From assembly GCF_023656415.1 (NCBI RefSeq), contig NZ_JAMOIL010000028.1:1-62688 (forward strand): DNA of 62,688 nt, written 5' to 3'. Positions 55,929 to 62,688 of this stretch are shown here, piece after piece. Each line of letters starts with the position of its first letter. The stretch's first letter is position 1. Below the pieces are notes generated by a model. It was not told the origin of the DNA. It saw only the letters and a program-made list of their open reading frames with translations, and searched no databases. The translations under genes and the position numbers were made by a program. This DNA is from Nocardioides bruguierae. Lineage in GTDB: Bacteria; Actinomycetota; Actinomycetes; Propionibacteriales; Nocardioidaceae.

Positions 55929-57046
55929 GCACCACCGACCAGCCCACCGTCCTGCACGTGGGTGGCTCCGCCCCCTACGACGTGGTCGTCGGTCACGGCG
56001 TCGCCCAGCGGCTCGTCGACCTCCTCGGCACGCGGCCGACCCGGGTCGCGCTCGTCGTCGCGGAGGCCCTCGTCGAGCTCGCGGGCCCCGTGCGCGAGGC
56101 GCTCGCGGGCGCCTACAGGCTCACCGAGGTCGTCGTGCCCGACGGCGAGGCCGCCAAGACCCCGGCGGTCGCCGCACGGTGCTGGGACGCGCTCGGCGAG
56201 GCCGGCTTCACCCGCTCCGACGCCGTGGTCACCTTCGGTGGTGGCGCCACCACCGACCTCGGCGGCTTCGTGGCCGCCTCCTGGTTGCGCGGCGTGCCGG
56301 TCGTGCACGTGCCGACCACGCTGCTGGCCATGGTCGACGCCGCCGTCGGCGGCAAGACCGGCGTGAACACGGACGCGGGCAAGAACCTGGTCGGCGCCTT
56401 CCACGAGCCCGCGGGCGTGCTGTGCGACCTGTCGCTGCTGGCCGGCCTGCCCCGCCGCGACCTCGTCGCCGGCATGGGCGAGGTCGTCAAGTGCGGCTTC
56501 ATCGCCGACGAGCGCATCCTGGAGCTGGTGGAGACCCAGGACGTGGAGGCGGTGCTCGACACCGACGGACCCGTGCTGCGCGAGCTGGTGGAGCGGGCCG
56601 TCGCGGTGAAGATCGACGTCGTCGTGGGCGACCTCAAGGAGGCCGGGGGCTCCGAGCTGACGGGCGCCCACCCCGGTCGCGAGGCGCTCAACTACGGCCA
56701 CACGATGGGCCACGCCATCGAGCGCGCCGAGCACTACGGCATGCGGCACGGGGACGGCGTGGCCATCGGCTGCTGCTACGTCGCCGAGGTCGCCCGGCTG
56801 GCGGGCGTCCTGGACGAGGCCACCGCCGCCCGGCACCGCGCCGCCTTCGCGCGCGTCGGGCTGCCCACCGGCTACGACGGCGCCGACTTCGAGGAGCTGC
56901 TGGCCGGCATGAAGCTGGACAAGAAGACCCGGGGCGACCAGCTGCGGCTCGTGGTCCTGGACGCCGTGGGCCGCCCGCGCATCCTCGCGGGGCCCGCCGA
57001 GGAGCACCTGCGCGCCGCCGACGCACTGATGCGGGCGCACGCATGA
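55925..57046 (+). CDS. aroB: 3-dehydroquinate synthase
   Basis: A 373-residue NAD- and metal-dependent enzyme making 3-dehydroquinate from DAHP. Recognisable segments are DGEAAKT, FGGGATTDLGGFVAASWLRG, PTTLLAMVDAAVGGKTGVN and the metal-ligand region GREALNYGHTMGHAIE. Overlaps aroK and aroQ by ATGA junctions. Confidence 0.95.
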   Translation: MSTTDQPTVLHVGGSAPYDVVVGHGVAQRLVDLLGTRPTRVALVVAEALVELAGPVREALAGAYRLTEVVVPDGEAAKTPAVAARCWDALGEAGFTRSDAVVTFGGGATTDLGGFVAASWLRGVPVVHVPTTLLAMVDAAVGGKTGVNTDAGKNLVGAFHEPAGVLCDLSLLAGLPRRDLVAGMGEVVKCGFIADERILELVETQDVEAVLDTDGPVLRELVERAVAVKIDVVVGDLKEAGGSELTGAHPGREALNYGHTMGHAIERAEHYGMRHGDGVAIGCCYVAEVARLAGVLDEATAARHRAAFARVGLPTGYDGADFEELLAGMKLDKKTRGDQLRLVVLDAVGRPRILAGPAEEHLRAADALMRAHA

Positions 57047-57507
57047 GCGAGGCGCCGCGGCCCGTGCTCGTGCTCAACGGCCCGAACCTGGGTCGACTGG
57101 GGCGACGGCAGCCGGAGATCTACGGGACCACCACCCACGCCGAGCTCGTCGCCCTGTGCGAGCAGTGGGGCGCCGAGCGCGGCCTGGCGGTCGAGGTGCG
57201 CCAGACCAACCACGAGGGGGTGCTCGTGGACTGGCTCAACGTCGCTGCGGACGAGCGCACCCCCGTCGTCCTCAACGCCGCTGCCCTCACGCACTACTCC
57301 TACGCCGTCCACGACGCCTGCGCGCAGCTCGAGGCGCCGCTGGTCGAGGTGCACCTCTCCGACCCGGAGGCCCGGCCCGAGGAGTGGCGCCACCACTCCG
57401 TCGTCCGCCCCCACGCCGTCGAGGTGGTCAAGGGCCACGGCGTCGACGGGTACCGGCTGGCGCTGGGAGTCCTCGCCGACGTGCTCACCGGCACCGATCG
57501 GACGTAG
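57043..57507 (+). CDS. aroQ: 3-dehydroquinate dehydratase, type II
   Basis: A 154-residue type II enzyme with LVLNGPNLGRLGRRQPEIYG (catalytic Arg and Tyr), NAAALTHYSYAVHDA and VEVHLSDPEAR. The usual GPNLN is GPNLG here, a minor change. It converts 3-dehydroquinate to 3-dehydroshikimate. The TAG stop is part of a probable efp -10 box. Confidence 0.93.
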   Translation: MSEAPRPVLVLNGPNLGRLGRRQPEIYGTTTHAELVALCEQWGAERGLAVEVRQTNHEGVLVDWLNVAADERTPVVLNAAALTHYSYAVHDACAQLEAPLVEVHLSDPEARPEEWRHHSVVRPHAVEVVKGHGVDGYRLALGVLADVLTGTDRT

Positions 57508-57510
57508 ACT
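57505..57510 (+). promoter_or_regulatory. Putative -10 box of efp (TAGACT), overlapping the aroQ stop
   Basis: TAGACT includes the aroQ TAG codon. It would give efp and nusB a leader of about 100 nt, in which I saw no clear structure. Confidence 0.45.
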
Positions 57511-57615
57511 TTCCCGCCGGTGCGCCCTGCCCCTCGCAGGTGCCGCGCCCACCGCACCTGCGCGGCCCCCGCGGTCCGCGCGTCACCTGAACACGGATAG
57601 GGAACCAGCGAGCGC

Positions 57616-58179
57616 ATGGCCACCACGAACGACCTCAAGAACGGCATGGTCCTCAACATCGACGGCCAGCTCTGGTCCGTCGTCGAGTTCCAGCACGTGA
57701 AGCCGGGCAAGGGCCCCGCGTTCGTGCGTACCAAGCTGAAGAACGTCGAGTCGAACAAGACCGTCGACAAGACCTTCAACGCCGGCACCAAGGTCGAGAC
57801 CGCCACGGTCGACCGCCGCAGCTACCAGTACCTCTACAACGACGGCACGAACTTCGTGTTCATGGACACCTCCACCTACGAGCAGCTCGAGGTGACCCCG
57901 GAGATCGTCGGCGACGCCGCGAACTTCCTGCTCGAGAACAACGAGGCGATCATCGCCACGAACGAGGGCCGCGTGCTCTTCGTCGAGCTCCCCGCCTCCG
58001 TCGAGATGGTCATCACCTTCACCGAGCCCGGCCTGGCCGGCGACTCCGCGACCGGCCGCACCAAGCCGGCCACCCTGGAGACCGGTCACGAGATCCAGGT
58101 TCCGCTGTTCATCAACCAGGGCGAGAAGGTCAAGGTCGACACCCGCGACTCCTCCTACCTCTCCCGCGTGAAGGGCTGA
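57616..58179 (+). CDS. efp: Elongation factor P
   Basis: A 187-residue EF-P of three beta-barrel domains. The loop HVKPGKGPAFVRTKLKN holds Lys32 at the tip position that is modified in some bacteria; actinobacterial EF-P often works unmodified. It relieves ribosome stalling at polyproline. AGGGAAC precedes the ATG; nusB follows after 11 bp. Confidence 0.96.
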   Translation: MATTNDLKNGMVLNIDGQLWSVVEFQHVKPGKGPAFVRTKLKNVESNKTVDKTFNAGTKVETATVDRRSYQYLYNDGTNFVFMDTSTYEQLEVTPEIVGDAANFLLENNEAIIATNEGRVLFVELPASVEMVITFTEPGLAGDSATGRTKPATLETGHEIQVPLFINQGEKVKVDTRDSSYLSRVKG

Positions 58180-58190
58180 CGCCTCCCTCC

Positions 58191-58595
58191 ATGGCTGCAC
58201 GCACCAAGGCACGCAAGCGCGCGCTCGACCTGCTCTTCGCCTCCGAGCTCCGGAGCGAGTCGGCCGTCGACGCCCTCGACCGGGCCGTCGCCGAGGGCGA
58301 CGCCCCGACCAACCCCTACACGGGCGTCCTCGTCCGTGGGGTGGTCGAGCACGCCGAGGAGATCGACGCGCTGATCTCCGCCCACGCGACCGGCTGGACG
58401 CTCCAGCGGATGCCGGCCGTCGACCGCAACGTCCTGCGCGTCGCGGTCTGGGAGATGCTGCACGCCGACGACGTCCCGGCCGCGGTCGCGATCTCCGAGG
58501 CCGTGGGCCTGGTCCGCGACCTCTCCACCGACGAGAGCCCGCAGTTCGTCAACGGCGTCCTCGGTGGCGTCCAGCGGGGCCTCGCCAAGGCCTGA
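58191..58595 (+). CDS. nusB: Transcription antitermination protein NusB
   Basis: A 134-residue all-helical protein with ARTKARKRALDLLFASELR at the start and the conserved PAVDRNVLRVAVWEM and DESPQFVNGVLGGV segments. With NusE it supports rRNA antitermination. The efp-nusB pair is conserved in actinobacteria. Confidence 0.94.
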   Translation: MAARTKARKRALDLLFASELRSESAVDALDRAVAEGDAPTNPYTGVLVRGVVEHAEEIDALISAHATGWTLQRMPAVDRNVLRVAVWEMLHADDVPAAVAISEAVGLVRDLSTDESPQFVNGVLGGVQRGLAKA

Positions 58596-58630
58596 GCGCC
58601 CGTCCGTCGCAGCGCTCCTCGCACCGTCCT

Positions 58631-58664
58631 GCGCCCCGTCCGCCCTCCCGGGTGGGCGGGGCGC
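58631..58664 (+). terminator. Possible terminator hairpin after nusB
   Basis: An imperfect GC hairpin: GCGCC and CCGCCC pair with GGGCGG and GGCGC around a TCCCGGGT loop, with a bulge in the left arm. It lies 35 bp after nusB. Confidence 0.4.
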
Positions 58665-58690
58665 GGTGCTTCCCCAGGCAGGCTGGGCCC

Positions 58691-60103
58691 ATGAGCGCGT
58701 CTCCCGCCCCCGAGCCCCTGTCCGTCGACCTCTGCGTGATCGGCCTCGGCCCGGGCGGGGAGGCGGCCGCCTCGGGCGCCGCCACCGCCGGCTTGGACGT
58801 GCTCGCCGTCGACGCCCACCTCGTCGGCGGCGAGTGCCCCTACTACGGGTGCATCCCGTCGAAGATGATGGTCCGCGCCGCCGACGCGCTGGGTGAGGCC
58901 CACCGCGTCGGCACCCTGGCCGGTGACGTCGAGGTCGTCCCCTCCTGGACGCCGGTGGCGACGCGCATCCGGGACGAGGCCACCACCGGCTGGGACGACA
59001 CCATCGCCGTGCGACGACTCCAGGACGCCGGCGCCACCGTGCTGCACGGCACCGCCCGCCTCGTCGGGGAGCGGGCCGTGGAGGTGACGCTGCCCGACGG
59101 GTCGGTGCGCGCGGTGACGGCCCGTCGCGGCGTCCTGCTGAACCCGGGCACCCGCCCCGCGACGCCGCCCGTCGACGGCCTGGCGGGCACCCCGTTCTGG
59201 ACCAACCGCGACTCCGTGCGGGCCACCGCGGTGCCGCCGCGCCTCGTCGTGCTCGGCGGTGGTCCCGTCGGGGTCGAGCAGGCGCAGGTCTTCGCCCGGT
59301 TCGGCGCACGGGTGACGATCGTGCAGCACGGCGAGCGGCTGCTGCCCGGGGACGAGCCCGAGGCCTCCCGCCTGCTCGAGGACGTCCTGGTCGGCGAGGG
59401 GCTGCGCGTGCTGACCGGGCGCTCGCTGGAGCACGTCGCGCACGCCGACGGGCTGTTCTCGCTGACGCTCGACGACGGTGAGCACCTCGAGGCCGAGCAG
59501 CTGCTCGTGGCCGCCGGGCGCACGCCCAACCTCGATCGGGTGGGCCTCGAGAGGGTCGGGCTGGACCCGTCCTCGCGCACGCTCGAGGTCGACGACCGCT
59601 GCCGGGTGACGGCGCTCGGCGACGCGGACCCGTGGCTGTGGGCCATCGGGGACGTCACCGGCCACGGAGCCTTCACCCACGTCTCGATGTACCAGTCCGC
59701 GGTCGCCCTCGCCGACGTCCTGAGCGCCGACCACGAGCCCGCCCGCTACCACGCGGTGCCGCACGTGACCTTCACCGATCCCGAGGTCGGCGGGGTGGGA
59801 CTCACCGAGGCCGCCGCGCGCGAGGGCGGGCTCAGCGTGCGCACCGGCACCACCGCCCTGGAGTCCTCCAGCCGCGGCTTCACCCACGGGCCCGGCGCCC
59901 GCGGCGTCCTGAAGCTGGTCGAGGACGCCGAGCGGGGGGTGCTGGTCGGGGCGACCGCCGTCGGCCCCGGCGGTGGCGAGATCCTCGGCCTGCTCGCGCT
60001 GGCCGTGCACGCGGAGGTGCCCGTGGCCACGCTGCGCACGATGATCTACGCCTACCCGACGTTCCACCGAGCCGTGGAGACGGCCCTTGCGGACCTCTCC
60101 TGA
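58691..60103 (+). CDS. FAD-dependent pyridine nucleotide-disulfide oxidoreductase (paralogue 1)
   Basis: A 470-residue flavoprotein of the dihydrolipoamide dehydrogenase/mercuric reductase fold: FAD motif IGLGPGGEAAA, redox pair Cys49/Cys54 in GGECPYYGCIPSK, NAD site VVLGGGPVGVEQAQ, and WAIGDVTGHGAFTH. The C-terminal catalytic H-x-H-P-T-x-S-E motif of lipoamide dehydrogenase is replaced by YAYPTFHRA, so it is probably not a true Lpd. Substrate unknown. CAGGCT 6 nt before the ATG may be a leaderless -10. A paralogue lies at 61025. Confidence 0.85.
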   Translation: MSASPAPEPLSVDLCVIGLGPGGEAAASGAATAGLDVLAVDAHLVGGECPYYGCIPSKMMVRAADALGEAHRVGTLAGDVEVVPSWTPVATRIRDEATTGWDDTIAVRRLQDAGATVLHGTARLVGERAVEVTLPDGSVRAVTARRGVLLNPGTRPATPPVDGLAGTPFWTNRDSVRATAVPPRLVVLGGGPVGVEQAQVFARFGARVTIVQHGERLLPGDEPEASRLLEDVLVGEGLRVLTGRSLEHVAHADGLFSLTLDDGEHLEAEQLLVAAGRTPNLDRVGLERVGLDPSSRTLEVDDRCRVTALGDADPWLWAIGDVTGHGAFTHVSMYQSAVALADVLSADHEPARYHAVPHVTFTDPEVGGVGLTEAAAREGGLSVRTGTTALESSSRGFTHGPGARGVLKLVEDAERGVLVGATAVGPGGGEILGLLALAVHAEVPVATLRTMIYAYPTFHRAVETALADLS

Positions 60104-60104
60104 C

Positions 60105-60118
60105 CACCCGGCCGGGTG
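60105..60118. other. 14-bp perfect palindrome between the reductase and DUF1206 genes
   Basis: CACCCGGCCGGGTG starts 2 bp after the reductase stop. It could act as a terminator stem or an operator for the DUF1206 gene, which begins 36 bp downstream. Confidence 0.3.
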
Positions 60119-60153
60119 AGAGGGTCCGTCACCCACCCGGGTACCGGTCCGGC

Positions 60154-61005
60154 ATGACCTCACTCGCCGACCGTGCGCCCTCGCCCAGCCACCTGAAGCC
60201 CTCGGACAGCAAGCTCCACACGGCCGGCCGCATCGGCATGGCGGCCTACGGGGTCGTCTACATCCTGGTGGGCTGGCTGGCGCTGCAGCTCGCCATCGGC
60301 TCCGGCGGGGACAACGCCAACGCCTCCAGCTCCGGGGCCATCCACCAGCTCGCGCAGCAGCCGCTCGGCGCCGTCCTCGTCTGGGCCGTGGCGATCGGGC
60401 TCATCGCGCTCGTGGTGTGGCAGCTGAGCCAGGCGATCTGGGGCCACACCGACGAGGACGGCGCCAAGATGTGGGCCAAGCGCGGCAAGTCCCTGGCCAA
60501 GGCCGTCACCTACGGCTTCATCGCGGCCTCCGCCATCCAGCTAGCCGTCGCCGACTCCACCGGCGGCGGTGGCGGTGGGGGCGGCGGTTCCTCCACCGAC
60601 TCCTGGACGGCTCGCCTGATGAGCGCCCCGGCCGGGCAGCTCCTGGTCGGCGCGGTCGGTCTGTTCATCATCGGACTGGGCGTCTACTACGTCGTGAAGG
60701 CCTACACGGAACGCTTCCGCAAGGAGCTCGACGGCGAGGGCAAGAGCGGTCAGAGCGGTCGCGCGCTCCTGATCCTCGGCAAGGTCGGGTACACCGCCCG
60801 CGGCATCGCGTTCGGCGTCGTCGGTGGCCTGTTCGTGTACGCGGCCGCCACCCACTCCGCCAAGCAGTCGGGCGGCCTCGACCAGGCGCTGCTCACCATC
60901 CGCGACGCCCCGGCGGGTCCGTGGCTGCTCGGAGCCGTGGCCGTCGGCATCGCCTGCTACGGCGTCTTCTGCCTCGCACGGACCAAGCACCTGACCGAGA
61001 GCTGA
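60154..61005 (+). CDS. DUF1206 family membrane protein
   Basis: A 283-residue membrane protein built of three DUF1206 repeats, each with two helices, each beginning with a G-x-x-A/G-Y/R-G pattern (RIGMAAYGVVYILVGW, AVTYGFIAASAIQL, VGYTARGIAFGVVGG). A Gly-run linker (about residues 135-143) follows the second repeat's first helix. Function unknown. It sits between two flavoprotein reductase paralogues on the same strand. Confidence 0.85.
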   Translation: MTSLADRAPSPSHLKPSDSKLHTAGRIGMAAYGVVYILVGWLALQLAIGSGGDNANASSSGAIHQLAQQPLGAVLVWAVAIGLIALVVWQLSQAIWGHTDEDGAKMWAKRGKSLAKAVTYGFIAASAIQLAVADSTGGGGGGGGGSSTDSWTARLMSAPAGQLLVGAVGLFIIGLGVYYVVKAYTERFRKELDGEGKSGQSGRALLILGKVGYTARGIAFGVVGGLFVYAAATHSAKQSGGLDQALLTIRDAPAGPWLLGAVAVGIACYGVFCLARTKHLTES

Positions 61006-61024
61006 GCCCGGCAGACTGCTCCGC

Positions 61025-62548
61025 ATGAGCACCAGCCCCACCGCCGACGACCCCACCCGCCCGCAGCCCCTCCACCGCACCGTCGACGTGGTCGTGCTCG
61101 GCATGGGCAGCGGCGGGGAGCACGTCGCCCACAAGCTGCTCGACGCCGGGCTCGAGGTCGCGGGCGTCGAGGCGGGCCTGGTGGGCGGCGAGTGCCCGTT
61201 CTGGGGCTGCACCCCGTCCAAGCTGCTGATCCGGTCCGCCGACGCCCTGGCCGAGGCGCGGCGTGCCGGGCACCTCGCCGGCGACGTCGACGTCCGCCGC
61301 CCGGACCTGGGGCCCGCCGCGGCGCGCGTGCGGGAGGCCAACCACGACTGGGACGACGAGGCCCACGCCGGCCCGCTGCTGGGCAAGGGCCTCGACCTGG
61401 TGCGCGGGCACGGCCGGCTCGAGGGGAGGGACGCGGACGGGGCGGTCCGGGTGCGCGTCACCACCACCGGGGGCGGCTCGGACAGCGACACCGACACCGT
61501 GCTGCTCACGGCCCGCCGTGGCGTCGTGCTCAACACCGGCACCGAGCCGGCCGTGCCGCCGGTCGAGGGCCTGGCCGGCACGCCCTACTGGACCAACCGC
61601 GACGCCGTCGCGCTCACCGCCGCGCCCGACTCGGTGGTCGTGCTCGGCGGCGGGCCCATCGGCGCCGAGCTCACCCAGGTGCTCGCCCGGTTCGGCTCGC
61701 GCACCACGCTGGTGGAGACCGAGCCCCGGCTGCTGGGGCCCGAGGAGCCCGAGGCCGGCGACCTGCTCGCCGACGTCCTGCGCACCGAGGGCGTGGACGT
61801 GCGCACCGGCACCACCCTCACCCGCGTGGCCCACGGCGACGGCGGGTTCACCTGCACCCTCGTCGCGGACCATGGCGGGGACGAGGACGGTGACGAGGAC
61901 GGGGGCGAGGCCACCGTGACCGCGGACCACCTGCTCGTCGCGACCGGCCGACGACCGCTGCTCGACGACCTCGGACTGGAGACGGTCGGCCTCGACCCCG
62001 CGGCCGCCACCGTGCCCGTCGACCCTCGCTGCCGCTCGGCCGCCGAGGGGGTCTGGGCCGTCGGTGACATCACCGGCGAGGGCGCGTTCACGTCGGTCGC
62101 GCTCTACCAGGGGGCGCTGGTCGTCCAGGACCTGCTCGGCACCGCCACCGGTGGACCCGACACCCACCCCGAGGAGTGGGGTGACTACCGCGCGGTCGCC
62201 CGCGCGACGTTCACCGACCCGGAGGTCGGCGCGGTGGGCCTGACCGAGGCACAGGCGCGGGAGGCAGGCATCGACGTGGTCACCGCGATCGCGGACGTCG
62301 GCCGGGACTCGCGCGGCTGGATCCACGGCGCCCACGGCCTGATCAAGGTCGTGGCCGACCGTGAGGCCGGCGTCCTGGTCGGGGCCACGGCGGTCTCACC
62401 GGCCGGGGGAGAGGTGATCGGTCTGTTCACGACCGCCGTGCACGCGCGCGTGCCGGTCGCGACGCTGAGTCGGATGCACCTGGCCTACCCGACCTTCCAC
62501 CGGACCGCCCGCGTCGTGCTCGCGAAGCTGGGCGAGGCCGGCGTGTGA
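61025..62548 (+). CDS. FAD-dependent pyridine nucleotide-disulfide oxidoreductase (paralogue 2)
   Basis: A 507-residue paralogue of the 58691 protein: FAD motif LGMGSGGEHVA, redox pair Cys57/Cys62 in GGECPFWGCTPSK, NAD site VVLGGGPIGAELTQ, WAVGDITGEGAFTS, and C-terminal LAYPTFHRTA in place of the Lpd His-Glu motif. An acidic Asp/Gly-rich insert (DHGGDEDGDEDGGEA) makes it longer. The FAD motif has GMGSGG where GxGxxG is usual, which still fits. CAGACT 7 nt before the ATG may be a -10. The IS element begins just after its stop. Confidence 0.85.
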   Translation: MSTSPTADDPTRPQPLHRTVDVVVLGMGSGGEHVAHKLLDAGLEVAGVEAGLVGGECPFWGCTPSKLLIRSADALAEARRAGHLAGDVDVRRPDLGPAAARVREANHDWDDEAHAGPLLGKGLDLVRGHGRLEGRDADGAVRVRVTTTGGGSDSDTDTVLLTARRGVVLNTGTEPAVPPVEGLAGTPYWTNRDAVALTAAPDSVVVLGGGPIGAELTQVLARFGSRTTLVETEPRLLGPEEPEAGDLLADVLRTEGVDVRTGTTLTRVAHGDGGFTCTLVADHGGDEDGDEDGGEATVTADHLLVATGRRPLLDDLGLETVGLDPAAATVPVDPRCRSAAEGVWAVGDITGEGAFTSVALYQGALVVQDLLGTATGGPDTHPEEWGDYRAVARATFTDPEVGAVGLTEAQAREAGIDVVTAIADVGRDSRGWIHGAHGLIKVVADREAGVLVGATAVSPAGGEVIGLFTTAVHARVPVATLSRMHLAYPTFHRTARVVLAKLGEAGV

Positions 62549-62562
62549 GCACCGTGCGGACC

Positions 62563-62688
62563 TAGGGAGTGTCTGGTTATTCGCGTAGCCAGATGGTGAT
62601 GGTGCGGAGCACGACGCCGCCTCGGTAGACGACAGCCAGCTTGTCGTAGCGGGTGGCGATCCCTCGCCACTGCTTGTGGTCGTTGAAG
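62563..62688 (-). mobile_element. End of an IS5-type insertion sequence
   Basis: The transposase stop is followed on the minus strand by a short tail whose last part (GGGAGTGTCTGG on the plus strand, from about 62565) is a likely terminal inverted repeat; a CTAG tetramer at 62562-62565 may include target duplication. The other end is outside the window. The element inserted about 15 bp after the reductase stop and left that gene intact. Confidence 0.6.
62577..62688 (-). CDS. IS5-family transposase, C-terminal fragment (runs off the window)
   Basis: The minus strand encodes a C-terminus containing HKQWRGIATRYDKLAVVYRG and ending TIWLRE, stop TAA at 62577-62579. This is typical of the C-terminus of IS5/IS427-group transposases in actinobacteria. 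The N-terminal part and catalytic DDE residues lie outside the window. Confidence 0.8.
   Translation of the reverse strand, partial: FNDHKQWRGIATRYDKLAVVYRGGVVLRTITIWLRE

Noticed and set aside
58691..60103. Calling the reductases dihydrolipoamide dehydrogenase
   Set aside because: The C-terminal HPTxSE motif is replaced by AYPTFHR, and no 2-oxoacid dehydrogenase genes are nearby.

Overview
The window is very GC-rich, gene-dense DNA (mostly G/C third positions, many GTG starts, stop/start overlaps of ATGA, GTGA and TGATG type) from a high-GC actinobacterium. The order thrS - HIT - pgsA - pdxS - pdxT - yebC - ruvCAB - yajC-secD-secF - apt - rsh - MBL - hisS - aspS - rarA - alaS - ruvX - mltG - aroE - A24 peptidase - aroCKBQ - efp - nusB is a conserved actinobacterial chromosomal backbone. 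A Nocardioidaceae-like organism is my best guess, from general resemblance and not from any search.

Layout. 1-8.6 kb is accessory: a minus-strand secreted protein with a perfect 15-bp tandem repeat, an FAD-linked oxidase, a first SipW-type pair (exported protein plus a signal peptidase fused to a LamG domain), a methyltransferase, a DinB-like protein, an amidase and an asparagine synthetase. 8.7-17.7 kb holds thrS, a cassette (AurF-like diiron oxygenase, ferredoxin-fused NADP reductase, TetR regulator) with two operator-like palindromes in front of it, then HIT, inositol-monophosphatase-like, CDP-alcohol phosphatidyltransferase and pdxS. 17.8-23.1 kb is a block of seven genes of the SipW system lying between pdxS and pdxT. 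It reads as two copies of one module: exported protein 1, signal peptidase, exported protein 2, then a fibronectin-III-like domain that is fused to a second peptidase in the downstream copy. 23.1-39.3 kb is backbone: PLP synthesis, Holliday-junction resolution (LexA-like box in front of ruvC), Sec accessory proteins, purine salvage, (p)ppGpp metabolism and two aminoacyl-tRNA synthetases. 39.5-45.9 kb is a peptide-type ABC transporter whose binding-protein gene carries a frameshift. 45.9-58.6 kb is rarA, alaS, ruvX, mltG, the shikimate genes, efp and nusB. 58.7-62.5 kb holds two paralogous flavoprotein disulfide reductases around a DUF1206 membrane protein. The right edge is the 3' end of an IS5-type transposase.

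How the parts work together. Seven shikimate-pathway and translation genes form tightly coupled operons. YajC-SecD-SecF supports the Sec translocon, through which the SipW-type substrates would be exported before processing by their own dedicated Ser/His signal peptidases. Several genes (pdxS, pdxT, rsh, the MBL hydrolase, the rarA-alaS spacer gene) have a TANNNT hexamer 6-8 nt before the start codon, as expected for leaderless mRNAs.

The most unusual content is the SipW-type system: four peptidases and six exported proteins in one window, two peptidases covalently joined to what look like their own substrates, and one peptidase gene where a single-base deletion joins it in frame to the next substrate. 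Two single-base deletions, both in short G/C runs (near 21401 and 41260), may be sequencing errors and should be checked first.
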